In this document: piece after piece, positions 14,895 to 23,003 of the stretch
Position numbering within the stretch: position 1 is the stretch's first letter
Layout: the number at the start of each line of letters is the position of its first letter
DNA from: Fodinibacter sp963730365
GTDB taxonomy: Bacteria; Actinomycetota; Actinomycetes; Actinomycetales; Dermatophilaceae
Assembly (NCBI GenBank): GCA_963730365.1
Contig: CAVSRM010000008.1
Span: 434,001 to 498,000 of the forward strand
Reading direction: 5' to 3'
Length of the DNA stretch: 64,000 nucleotides
Notes under the pieces: generated by a model
The model's database searches: none
Seen by the model: the letters and a program-made list of their open reading frames with translations, nothing else
What the model was told of the DNA's origin: nothing
Position numbers and translations under genes: made by a program

Positions 14895-17800
14895 ATGTCT
14901 GCCGCCTCAGCACCGGCCGCGGTGCACGCCCTGGCCAGCGACCTCCTGCCCGTTCCCGACGACAGGTTCGGAGGGCTCGGCGCCGTTCAGGTGGTGGCCC
15001 TCGTCCTGTGCTTCGTCATCCCGCTCATCGGATGGGCGCTGCTCTTCCGACAGGCGGGACGGTTCGTCAGCCTCTACCGCCTCGGCCGGGCCGACGACAC
15101 CCGCACCGACAACCCGGGCGCCCGTACCTGGACCCTCGCCAAGGAGTTCCTCGGCCACACCCGGATGAGCCGGCTCAAGGTCGTCGCGGCGGCGCACTGG
15201 TTCACGGCGCTGTCCTTCATCGTCCTGTTCGCCACCTTGGTCAACGCCTTCTTCCAGCTCGTCCAGCCCGACTACCGGCTGCCGGTCATCGGGCACTTCC
15301 CGCCCTTCGAGTGGCTCATCGAGGTCTTCGCCTGGGCCGGCCTCATCGGCATCGTCGTGCTCATGGCCATCCGGCAGAAGGAGCACCCTCGGTCCGCCGC
15401 CGGGGAGGGTGGCCGGAGGTCACGGTTCTTCGGCTCCACCTTCTGGCAGGCCTACTACGTCGAGCTCACGATCCTCTTCGTCACCATCTGCATCCTCCTG
15501 CTGCGTGGCCTCGAGGCCGCGATGGTCACGATCACCAACCCGGAGGAGTCGTTGGCCCTCCACTTCCCGCTCACGGGGTGGATGGCCGGGATCTGGTCGG
15601 GGGCCTCGCTGCCGACCCTCGCCCTGTGGGTCTACGTCATCGCCACGATCAAGATCCTCATCTCCTTCGCGTGGATGATCACCATCTCGCTCCAGCCGAC
15701 GATGGGGGTGGCGTGGCACCGGTTCCTCGCCTTCCCCAACATCTGGTTCAAGCGCGAGTCCTCCGGCCGCACCGCACTGGGCGGCGCGAAGCCGCTCACG
15801 GTCAACGGCCGGCCCTTCACGATGGAGGCGCTGGAGGAGATGGAGGAGGGCGCGACCCTCGGGGTCGGCGCCGTGGAGGACTTCACGTGGAAGGGCCTGC
15901 TGGACTTCTCCACGTGCACCGAGTGCGGTCGCTGCCAGAGCCAGTGCCCCGCGTGGAACACCGAGAAGCCCCTCTCCCCCAAGCTGCTCATGATGGCCCT
16001 GCGCGACCACGCCGACGCCAAGGCCCCGTACCTGCGGGCGGTGGCTGCACACGACGGCGACACCGCGAAGGCGATGGCCTCCGTGGAGGTCACGATGCCC
16101 GCGCTCGATGAGACCTCCGGCCTCGAGGGCGAGGACGGGCCCGCCACGATCTCGTGGCCGGACCTGCCACTCGTCGGCGCCACCGGGTACGCGGCCGACT
16201 CGCCGCTCACGGCATACAACCCCCACGGCCCGGATGCCGTGATCGACGAGGACGTGCTGTGGTCGTGCACGACGTGTGGGGCGTGCGTCGAGCAGTGCCC
16301 CGTCGACATCGAGCACGTCGACCACATCGTCGACATGCGGCGCTACCAGACCCTCATCGAGTCGGCCTTCCCGAGCGAGCTGGGTGGCCTGTTCAAGAAC
16401 CTCGAGGGCAAGGGCAACCCGTGGGGCATGGGGGCGCGGGCGCGCCTCGACTGGGCCAAGGACCTGCCCTTCGACGTGAAGATCCTCGGCCAGGACGTCG
16501 AGAAGGCGTCAGACGTGGAGTGGCTGTTCTGGGTCGGCTGCGCGGGGGCCTACGAGGACCGCGCGAAGAAGACGACGCGTGCGGTCGCCGAGCTGCTCGA
16601 CACCGCAGGGGTGTCGTTCGCCGTGCTCGGCGACGGCGAGACCTGCACCGGCGACTCGGCGCGACGCGCCGGCAACGAGCTGCTCTACCAGACCCTCGCC
16701 GCACAGAACGTCGAGACCTTCGGTGAGTTCGGCGTGACGAAGGTCGTCGTCACGTGCGCGCACTGCTTCAACACCATCAAGAACGAGTACGGCGACCTCG
16801 GGGGCAACTACGAGGTCGTCCACCACACCCAGCTCCTCAACCGCCTCGTGCGCGAGAAGAAGCTCGTTCCGGTGGCCCGCCCCGAGGGCGAGCCGTCGAT
16901 GTCGTCGGCCAAGAACGCCGCGTCCACGGCATCCACCGTCACGTACCACGACCCGTGCTACCTGGGGCGCCACAACGGGGTCTACGCCCCGCCGCGCGAA
17001 CTCATCGGCGCGCTGCCCGGCGTCGAGCTCAGGGAGATGGAGCGCACCAAGGAGAAGTCCTTCTGCTGCGGCGCCGGTGGCGCCCGGATGTGGATGGAGG
17101 AGAAGCTCGGCACGCGGATCAACACCAACCGCACCGAGGAGGCCATCGCGACGGGCGCCGAGCGCATCGCGATCGGCTGCCCGTTCTGCCGGGTGATGAT
17201 GTCCGACGGGCTGACGGCCAAGCAGGCCGAGGGACAGGCGGAGACCGTCGAGGTCGTCGACGTGGCGCAGATGTTGCTGGCGGCGGTCCGCCGCTCCGAC
17301 CACGGCACGCCTGACGACACGCCCGAGGCGGCGGCGCCGCCGGACACCGCGGATCTTGCGGCCCCCGCGGCCGCTGCAGGAGCCGCCGCCGCATCCACGC
17401 TGGCCGGCACCACCACCGAGGAGGCCTCTCTCGACACCGACCGGACCGTCGAGGCGGGGTCGGGCGCCGAGGCCGACCCCTGGGACGAGCCCGCCGGCGA
17501 CACCGCAGCAACCGCAACCGCCCCGGCGACATCACCCACCACCGACGACGCCGACCCCTGGGACGAGCCGTCGACGCTCGAGCAGACCGACCAGCCGTCA
17601 CGGGTGGCGGCCGCTGAGGAGGACGCAGCCGCCGGCCGGTCCGAGGGGGAGCCAACACCCGACAAGGTGAAGGTGGACGCCGCCGCCTCGACCGACGACG
17701 TCGACCCCTGGGACGAACCCACCGGCGACACCGCAGCAACCGCAACCGCCCCGGCGACATCACCCACCACCGAGGACGTCGACCCCTGGGACGAACCCAC

Positions 17801-18218
17801 CGGCGACACCGCAGCAACCGCAACCGCCCCGGCGACATCACCCACCACCGACGACGTCGACCCCTGGGACGAACCCACCGGCGACACCGCAGCAACCGCA
17901 GCCGCCCCGGCGACATCACCCACCACCGACGACGTCGACCCCTGGGACGAACCCACCGGCGACACCGCAGCAACCGCAGCCGCCCCGGCGACATCACCCA
18001 CCACCGACGACGTCGACCCCTGGGACGAACCCACCGGAGACACCGGCGTCACCGAGCGGAGCGACACCGCCGAGGGGACCGACACCGCACAGGGCACTGC
18101 GACCGAGCAGGAGCCGGCGCCGGCGAAGGACGCGGGCGGCGCGACGTCCGAGGAGGCCGGCGGCACGACCTTCAGCGGGGACGCCGCCCTCCTCGACGAG
18201 CCGGACCCCTGGGACTGA
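14895..18218 (+). CDS. etfD: EtfD-like membrane Fe-S oxidoreductase with repetitive acidic tail
   Basis: 1107 residues. The N-terminal region has about five to six membrane helices of NarI/cytochrome-b type (VVALVLCFVIPLIGWALLF first). Two 4Fe-4S motifs follow, CTECGRCQSQCP from C341 and CTTCGACVEQCP from C458, then two CCG-type heterodisulfide reductase domains (VVTCAHCFNTIKNEYGD; FCCGAGGARMW around 724). This matches Mycobacterium tuberculosis Rv0338c (EtfD), which passes electrons from the electron transfer flavoprotein during fatty acid beta-oxidation into the respiratory chain. A FadE5-like dehydrogenase at 55.8 kb fits that pathway. The last 300 residues are unlike the catalytic part: Ala/Thr-rich, with repeated DPWDEP motifs and a final DEPDPWD. 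The ATG at 14895 precedes the first helix. Confidence 0.9.
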   Translation: MSAASAPAAVHALASDLLPVPDDRFGGLGAVQVVALVLCFVIPLIGWALLFRQAGRFVSLYRLGRADDTRTDNPGARTWTLAKEFLGHTRMSRLKVVAAAHWFTALSFIVLFATLVNAFFQLVQPDYRLPVIGHFPPFEWLIEVFAWAGLIGIVVLMAIRQKEHPRSAAGEGGRRSRFFGSTFWQAYYVELTILFVTICILLLRGLEAAMVTITNPEESLALHFPLTGWMAGIWSGASLPTLALWVYVIATIKILISFAWMITISLQPTMGVAWHRFLAFPNIWFKRESSGRTALGGAKPLTVNGRPFTMEALEEMEEGATLGVGAVEDFTWKGLLDFSTCTECGRCQSQCPAWNTEKPLSPKLLMMALRDHADAKAPYLRAVAAHDGDTAKAMASVEVTMPALDETSGLEGEDGPATISWPDLPLVGATGYAADSPLTAYNPHGPDAVIDEDVLWSCTTCGACVEQCPVDIEHVDHIVDMRRYQTLIESAFPSELGGLFKNLEGKGNPWGMGARARLDWAKDLPFDVKILGQDVEKASDVEWLFWVGCAGAYEDRAKKTTRAVAELLDTAGVSFAVLGDGETCTGDSARRAGNELLYQTLAAQNVETFGEFGVTKVVVTCAHCFNTIKNEYGDLGGNYEVVHHTQLLNRLVREKKLVPVARPEGEPSMSSAKNAASTASTVTYHDPCYLGRHNGVYAPPRELIGALPGVELREMERTKEKSFCCGAGGARMWMEEKLGTRINTNRTEEAIATGAERIAIGCPFCRVMMSDGLTAKQAEGQAETVEVVDVAQMLLAAVRRSDHGTPDDTPEAAAPPDTADLAAPAAAAGAAAASTLAGTTTEEASLDTDRTVEAGSGAEADPWDEPAGDTAATATAPATSPTTDDADPWDEPSTLEQTDQPSRVAAAEEDAAAGRSEGEPTPDKVKVDAAASTDDVDPWDEPTGDTAATATAPATSPTTEDVDPWDEPTGDTAATATAPATSPTTDDVDPWDEPTGDTAATAAAPATSPTTDDVDPWDEPTGDTAATAAAPATSPTTDDVDPWDEPTGDTGVTERSDTAEGTDTAQGTATEQEPAPAKDAGGATSEEAGGTTFSGDAALLDEPDPWD
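17697..18035 (+). repeat. Tandem 78-bp repeats in the etfD tail
   Basis: Four full units start at 17697, 17775, 17853 and 17931, with a partial fifth at 18009. Each encodes DVDPWDEPTGDTAATA plus a TAPATSPTTDD-type linker. Units differ at only a few bases (ATC/GCC for Thr/Ala, gag/gac). A diverged earlier copy occupies about 17473-17550. Near identity indicates recent expansion. Confidence 0.95.
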
Positions 18219-18268
18219 CCGGTCGCCCGGAGCACCACCGACCCCGGCATGACGGAACCCACGTCACG

Positions 18269-18293
18269 ACCCGTCGAATGAACAGAACACGCC
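18269..18293 (-). repeat. 25-bp element shared with 53702-53726
   Basis: Read on the minus strand it contains GTGTTCTGTTC followed by an A/CTCGACGGGT block, and differs from the copy at 53702-53726 at a single base. Here it forms the left arm of the terminator hairpin and extends beyond it. Confidence 0.6.
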
Positions 18294-18327
18294 GCCTGCG
18301 CATCAGCGCAGGCGGCGTGTTCTGTTC
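18280..18327. terminator. Strong bidirectional terminator
   Basis: A perfect 22-bp stem (18280-18301 with 18306-18327) around the loop ATCA. It lies between the convergent etfD and osmoprotectant-binding genes and ends 11 bases from the latter's stop. The outer stem carries the GTTCTGTTC sequence also seen near 53.7 kb. Confidence 0.9.
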
Positions 18328-18337
18328 TCTCGAGGGG

Positions 18338-19255
18338 TCAGCCGAGCCCGTTGGTCGACAGGAACTCCGTCGCGACAGTCTTGGGGTCCTGCTTGTCGAT
18401 GTCGGTCTGCTTGAGCATGTCCGCGATCGCCTCGGTGGTCAGCTTCGCCGAGACGGCGTTGAGCGTCTCCTTGACCTCGTCGGCACGGTCGGCGCGCACG
18501 AGCGGGAAGATGTTCTGCGAGCCGTAAAGCTTCTTGGTGTCCTCCAGGGCCACGAACTCGTTCTCCGCGATCGCCGGGTCGGTGGAGAAGATGTTGGCCA
18601 CCTGGACCTGGTCGTTCTTGAGTGCCTGGACGATGCCCTGACCGGTCAGCGGCACGAACGACTTGAACTCCAGGCCGTAGGTGTCCTGGAGGCCAGGGAT
18701 GCCCTGGGTGCGCTCGCCGAACTCCGGCGGGCCGGAGATCGACAGGTCGCCGGCCACCGGGGCGAGGTCCTCGATGGTCGTCAGGTCGTACTCGTCAGCG
18801 GTCGCCTTGGTCACGACGATCGTGTCGTTGTCCTCGGCGGCCGACTTGTCGAGTGCGACCAGGGTGTCGGGGATGACCTCCTGAACCTTGGCGTAGACCT
18901 CGTCGGGGTCGGTGCCGGTGAAGGTGTCGTCGTAGTAGAGCGCCAGCGCGCCGGTGTACTCGGGGAAGACCTGCACCGAGTTGTCCTCGAGGGCGCGCAG
19001 GTAGATCTCACGGGAGCCGATGTTGGTCTTCGTCGAAGCGTCGACACCGGCGGCGTTGAGCGCACCGGCGTAGATCTCCGCGAGGAGGGTCGACTCGGAG
19101 AAGTTCGCACCACCGACGACGATCGGGTCGCCGGAGCCGCCGCTCGCGCTGCTGGCCGGGGCGTCGCTGGCCAGTGGGTCATCGGAGCTGCCGCAGGCGG
19201 TGAGCCCGAGGATCGAGGCCGCGAGCAGGGCGACGGCCGAGGTGGTGCGCTTCAT
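18338..19255 (-). CDS. Glycine betaine/osmoprotectant ABC transporter substrate-binding lipoprotein
   Basis: 305 residues. The N-terminus is a lipoprotein signal: MKRT, hydrophobic VALLAASILGLTACG, with lipobox LTAC and the cysteine at about residue 21, then a Ser/Gly-rich linker. The mature part fits the OpuAC/ProX family (IVVGGANFSESTLLAEIYA, VFPEYTGALALYYDD, GIVQALKNDQVQVANIFSTD). It captures compatible solutes such as betaine or choline outside the membrane. Last gene of the four-gene minus-strand operon, separated from the permease by 51 bases. Confidence 0.93.
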   Translation of the reverse strand: MKRTTSAVALLAASILGLTACGSSDDPLASDAPASSASGGSGDPIVVGGANFSESTLLAEIYAGALNAAGVDASTKTNIGSREIYLRALEDNSVQVFPEYTGALALYYDDTFTGTDPDEVYAKVQEVIPDTLVALDKSAAEDNDTIVVTKATADEYDLTTIEDLAPVAGDLSISGPPEFGERTQGIPGLQDTYGLEFKSFVPLTGQGIVQALKNDQVQVANIFSTDPAIAENEFVALEDTKKLYGSQNIFPLVRADRADEVKETLNAVSAKLTTEAIADMLKQTDIDKQDPKTVATEFLSTNGLG

Positions 19256-19306
19256 GGGAGGTCCCTTCGTGAGGTCGGCTCGGACGAGCCTGGCCAGGAG
19301 GTCGGT

Positions 19307-20071
19307 TCAGGCAGGATTGCGCACATCGGCGCGGGAATCGTCGGTGGCAACAGGTTCGTCGGCCCGATCCTTCCGACGGTTACCGTTTCGTGACCGTCCG
19401 CCCGTGAGGCCGGGCGAGACGAGATGACGCTGGGCGAGCGCGAGCAGAGAGTCGGCCACGACGGCCAGGATCGCCACGAGGACCGCGCCGCCGGCCGTGC
19501 GCGGGTAGTCCCCCAGGGCGATGCCGTCGATGAGGTAGCGACCCAGGCCCCCGAGGCCGACGTATGCCGCGATGGTCGCCGTGGCGATGACCTGGAGCAC
19601 CGCCGAGCGCAGGCCTGAGAAGAGCAGTGGCAGTGCGTTGGGGAACTCCACCTGCCAGAGCACCTGCCACCCGGTCATGCCGACTCCTTCGGCGGCGTCA
19701 CGGGCAGCGGGGTCCACGGCCTCGATCCCGGCATACGTGCCAGCCAGGAGAGGGGGGATGGCGAGCAGCACCAGCACCGCGACGCTCGGGAGGAGGAAGG
19801 CGAGGTTGCTGGACAGCTTGGGCCCGAGCCAGAGCACCACCGCGAAGAGGAGCCCGAGCGTGGGCACCGCACGCACCGAGTTGGCGAGCGACACGAGCCA
19901 CTTCCCCCGGCCCGTGTGACCGACGAGCAGGCCGATGGGGATGGCGATGAGAGCCGCGATGACCACGACGAGGGCGGCGTACCAGAGGTGCTCGATCAGG
20001 CGGTTGGGGATGCCGCTGTCACCCGACCAGTTCGCAGGGTCGGTGAGCCAGGAGAACAGTGAGGGGATCAC
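19307..20071 (-). CDS. Osmoprotectant ABC transporter permease (second)
   Basis: 254 residues from a GTG at 20071 that overlaps the previous permease stop (GTGA). About six membrane helices; the EAA-like loop AARDAAEGVGMTGWQVLWQV contacts the ATPase, and LRSAVLQVIATATIAAYVG matches OpuCB/OpuCD-type permeases. It forms the membrane channel with the neighbouring permease. An upstream ATG (20161) would overlap the first permease by 90 bases and is less likely. The C-terminus has a hydrophilic tail of about 30 residues (RSRNGNRRKDRADE). Confidence 0.9.
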   Translation of the reverse strand: MIPSLFSWLTDPANWSGDSGIPNRLIEHLWYAALVVVIAALIAIPIGLLVGHTGRGKWLVSLANSVRAVPTLGLLFAVVLWLGPKLSSNLAFLLPSVAVLVLLAIPPLLAGTYAGIEAVDPAARDAAEGVGMTGWQVLWQVEFPNALPLLFSGLRSAVLQVIATATIAAYVGLGGLGRYLIDGIALGDYPRTAGGAVLVAILAVVADSLLALAQRHLVSPGLTGGRSRNGNRRKDRADEPVATDDSRADVRNPA

Positions 20072-20715
20072 GAGCGCCCTCCGGCGACGCGCATCCACGG
20101 GGTCAGCGCCCGGTTGCCGAGCACGATGAGCCCGTCGAGGGCGAGCGCGAGAATCACGCACGCGAGGATGCCGGTGACGAGCTCGCCCCAGATGACTCGG
20201 TTGTAACCGTCGACGAGCAGGTCACCGAGCTGGGACACCCCGATGAGCGACGCGACGCTCACGATGCTGACGTTGCTCACCGCGGCGACCCGGAGACCCG
20301 CTGCGATGACGGGAACGGCGAGCGGCAGCTCCACGCCGAAGAGACGGCGAAAGCCCCTGTAGCCCATGGCTGTCGCTGCCTGCTCGATGTGGTCGGGGAC
20401 GGCTCGCAGCCCATCGGCCACCGTGCGGGCCAGGAGCGCGACGGTGTAGATGGTCATGGCGACGATGACGTTGACCGGGTCGAGGATCTTGGTGCCCAGG
20501 ATGATCGGCATGACGACGAAGAGGGCGAGTGAGGGGATCGTGTAGAGCAGGCCCGTGGTCGTGATGATCGCGGGGTACGACCGCGTCCAGTGCTTGGCGG
20601 CCCAGCCCAGCGGGAGGGCGACCACCAGCCCGATGACGAGCGGCAGCCCCGCGAGCACGAGGTGCGACCGCGCCAGGTCGAGCACGACCTGCCAGTTGGA
20701 GGCGAACCAGCTCAC
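20068..20715 (-). CDS. Osmoprotectant ABC transporter permease (first)
   Basis: 215 residues, about five to six helices (HLVLAGLPLVIGLVVALPLGW; TTGLLYTIPSLALFVVMPII). The cytoplasmic EAA-type loop is EQAATAMGYRGFRRLFGVEL. Its start overlaps the ATPase stop (ATGA) and its stop overlaps the second permease start. Paired permeases with one ATPase and one lipoprotein are the standard OpuC/ProVWX-type layout. Confidence 0.92.
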   Translation of the reverse strand: MSWFASNWQVVLDLARSHLVLAGLPLVIGLVVALPLGWAAKHWTRSYPAIITTTGLLYTIPSLALFVVMPIILGTKILDPVNVIVAMTIYTVALLARTVADGLRAVPDHIEQAATAMGYRGFRRLFGVELPLAVPVIAAGLRVAAVSNVSIVSVASLIGVSQLGDLLVDGYNRVIWGELVTGILACVILALALDGLIVLGNRALTPWMRVAGGRS

Positions 20716-21857
20716 GAGGCTGCCTCGTCGTGAACGGCGGCCGCGCCCCCGTGCACGGGGTCCTCCTCGTCGCGTTCCGGCCGGTCGGTCTCCTCGATGG
20801 CCGTGAGCACCTCGTGCGCAAGCACCGTGCCCGCCAGCGCTCCGCTGTCGTCGGCGATCACGCCGCGGCGGCTGGGAGAGGACAGTGCGGCATCCAGGGC
20901 ACCGCGAAGTGACCCCGTGAGCCGGCCGACGGTGCCGCCACGGTGCAGGTCGTCATCGGTCACCGCACGATCTCCGATCCGCTCGGGTTCGACCCACCCG
21001 AGTGGCCGACGCTCGTCGTCGACCACGAGGAGCCATGAAGCACCGCGACTCTCGGGCCGCTCCCCGAGCACGATCGTGGGCTCCGAGCGCAGCGGCAGGT
21101 GGGGCGCGTCCTGGAACTGCAGTGCCCGGTAGCCGCGGTCGCGACCCACGAAGTCGGCGACGAAGTCGTCGGCCGGGTGGGCGAGGAGGTACGCCGGTTC
21201 GGCCACCTGGGCGAGGCGCCCCCCGACGCGCAGCACCGCCACCTGGTCGCCGAGCTTGATCGCCTCGTCGATGTCGTGGGTCACGAAGACGATCGTCTTG
21301 CCGAGCTCTGCCTGCAGGCGCAGGAACTCGTCCTGGAGCTGCTCGCGCACGACCGGGTCGACGGCGGAGAACGGCTCGTCCATGAGCATCACCGGCGGGT
21401 CGGCCGCGAGCGCGCGCGCCACCCCCACGCGCTGCTGCTGTCCGCCCGAGAGCTGGGACGGGTAGCGATCGGCGAGGTGACTCTCGAGGCCGACCCGCTC
21501 CAGCAGTTCACGGGACCGCGCGCGGATCTCCTTCTTGTTCCAGCCGAGCAGCCGGGGCACGGTGCCGACGTTGTCCAGGACGGTGCGGTGTGGGAAGAGG
21601 CCCGCGTGCTGGATGACGTACCCGATGCCGCGCCGGAGCTCGGCCTGCTTCATCCGTCCGGTGTCCTGCCCGTCCAGGGAGATCGAGCCGCGAGTGGGCT
21701 CGATCATCCGATTGACCATGCGCAGGCTGGTCGTCTTGCCGCAGCCGGACGGACCGACCAGCACGGTGATCTTGCCGGTGGGCGCCGTCAGGCTGAGTTC
21801 GTCGACGGCCGTCGTGCCATCCGGGAACTGCTTCGTCACGGCATCGAAGCGGATCAT
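20712..21857 (-). CDS. Osmoprotectant ABC transporter ATP-binding protein with CBS domain
   Basis: 381 residues. Walker A GPSGCGKTTS, signature LSGGQQQR, Walker B VMLMDEPFSAVD and switch VTHDIDEA are all present within the first 210 residues. The C-terminal part (about 240-365) looks like CBS-type regulatory sequence (SWLLVVDDERRPLGWVEPER; RRGVIADDSGALAGTVL), which in OpuA/OpuC ATPases senses ionic strength or cyclic dinucleotides. First gene of the operon, coupled by ATGA to the permease. It energises compatible solute import. Confidence 0.94.
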   Translation of the reverse strand: MIRFDAVTKQFPDGTTAVDELSLTAPTGKITVLVGPSGCGKTTSLRMVNRMIEPTRGSISLDGQDTGRMKQAELRRGIGYVIQHAGLFPHRTVLDNVGTVPRLLGWNKKEIRARSRELLERVGLESHLADRYPSQLSGGQQQRVGVARALAADPPVMLMDEPFSAVDPVVREQLQDEFLRLQAELGKTIVFVTHDIDEAIKLGDQVAVLRVGGRLAQVAEPAYLLAHPADDFVADFVGRDRGYRALQFQDAPHLPLRSEPTIVLGERPESRGASWLLVVDDERRPLGWVEPERIGDRAVTDDDLHRGGTVGRLTGSLRGALDAALSSPSRRGVIADDSGALAGTVLAHEVLTAIEETDRPERDEEDPVHGGAAAVHDEAAS

Positions 21858-21866
21858 TCATCGACC

Positions 21867-22469
21867 CTAACGGGTCGGGGGCGGCTCCGAGCTCTCGTCA
21901 TCCCCCGTGCCCGGATCCTTGAACAGTTCCGGCGGCACGGCCTCGATACCGGTCACTCCGTGCAGGAGGTGGGGGTCCAGTGGGGTGCTCGACCGCAGCA
22001 CGGTCACGGCGCCGCGGGGCTCGAGGATCACAACCCCGACCTCGTCGCGGTGCCCGATCCCGTGGCTGCGCAGCTGGCTCCACAACATCGCCTCGGACAT
22101 CCCGAACTTACGCAGGGCGTCGTGGCGCACCGTGCCGCCCGCCATGAGGACCACAGCGGACCGACCCCACCGCGGGGCGAGGCCGCGGGTGGCTGCGCTC
22201 CAGCGGCCGAACACCCGTTCCAGCACCACGAGGGTTCCGATGGCGACGAGCCCGCCGAGCAGGTTCGGCGAGTTCCCGAGGGTCGCTCGCGCCGCGATCG
22301 ACCCGACCAGGGTGACGAGCGCGATGGTCCCGGTCGTCGGGTTCGCCGCCAGCCGCCTCCCCCAGATCTGGACCACCGCCCCGACCGCGAGGTAGAGGAT
22401 CGTGGCCGAGATGGCGACCCCGGCCGCGTTGATCAAGGAGATGCCGAGATGCGCTTGGAGGGTGTTCAC
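21867..22469 (-). CDS. YetF/DUF421-like membrane protein
   Basis: 200 residues from a GTG at 22469. Three hydrophobic segments (INAAGVAISATILYLAVGAVV; IALVTLVGSIAARATLG; NLLGGLVAIGTLVVLERVFG) are followed by a soluble domain with VVLMAGGTVRHDALRKFGMSE, where DUF421/YetF proteins carry their conserved small C-terminal fold. Function is not established for the family. The stop lies just before the ABC ATPase start on the same strand, so it may be read together with that operon. It is divergent from the deazaflavin-dependent reductase gene. Confidence 0.75.
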   Translation of the reverse strand: MNTLQAHLGISLINAAGVAISATILYLAVGAVVQIWGRRLAANPTTGTIALVTLVGSIAARATLGNSPNLLGGLVAIGTLVVLERVFGRWSAATRGLAPRWGRSAVVLMAGGTVRHDALRKFGMSEAMLWSQLRSHGIGHRDEVGVVILEPRGAVTVLRSSTPLDPHLLHGVTGIEAVPPELFKDPGTGDDESSEPPPTR

Positions 22470-22535
22470 CCCCCGATGCTCCCCCACACAGCCGCGTGCG
22501 TGCAGCCGGCTCGGGCAACGGCATACGGTGGGCGT

Positions 22536-23003
22536 ATGTACAGCCGTGTCGTCAACAGGTTCTCGGCGAGCAGGTTCGGGTCGTGGACGGTGCGGCACGT
22601 CGCCGCCCATGTGGACCCGGTGCTGTTCCGCTGGTCGCGAGGACGGGTGACCATCACGGGGAAGCCCACGCTGCCGATGCTCACGCTGACGACCACGGGT
22701 CGCCGGAGTGGTCGGCCCCGATCCGTGCAGCTCGCCCACCTCGCAGAGCCGTCCGGCACCTGGGTCGTGGTGGCGAGCGCCATGGGCCAGGACCGCCACC
22801 CCGCCTGGCTGCTGAACCTGCGTACCGACCCTCGCGCCCACATCCTCCTACCGTTCCGCGAGGTGGACGTGACCGCAACCGAGCTGGGCGCGGAGGAGAA
22901 GCACGCGCTCTGGCCCGAGCTGGTTCGCACCATCCCGCAGCTGAGCACCTATGTTGCTCGCACCACCCGCGAGATCCCCGTCGTGCGACTCGCCCCGAGA
23001 TGA
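22536..23003 (+). CDS. Deazaflavin (F420)-dependent nitroreductase family protein
   Basis: 155 residues, the size of Ddn-like split beta-barrel proteins. The diagnostic stretch LPMLTLTTTGRRSGRPRSVQ is followed by VVASAMGQDRHPAWLLNLR, as in the F420H2-dependent quinone/nitro reductase family. Such proteins reduce quinones or other electrophiles with F420H2, often at the membrane. The ATG at 22536 gives the usual N-terminus. Its stop overlaps the next gene (ATGA), coupling it to an exporter, which suggests a detoxification pair. Confidence 0.85.
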   Translation: MYSRVVNRFSASRFGSWTVRHVAAHVDPVLFRWSRGRVTITGKPTLPMLTLTTTGRRSGRPRSVQLAHLAEPSGTWVVVASAMGQDRHPAWLLNLRTDPRAHILLPFREVDVTATELGAEEKHALWPELVRTIPQLSTYVARTTREIPVVRLAPR

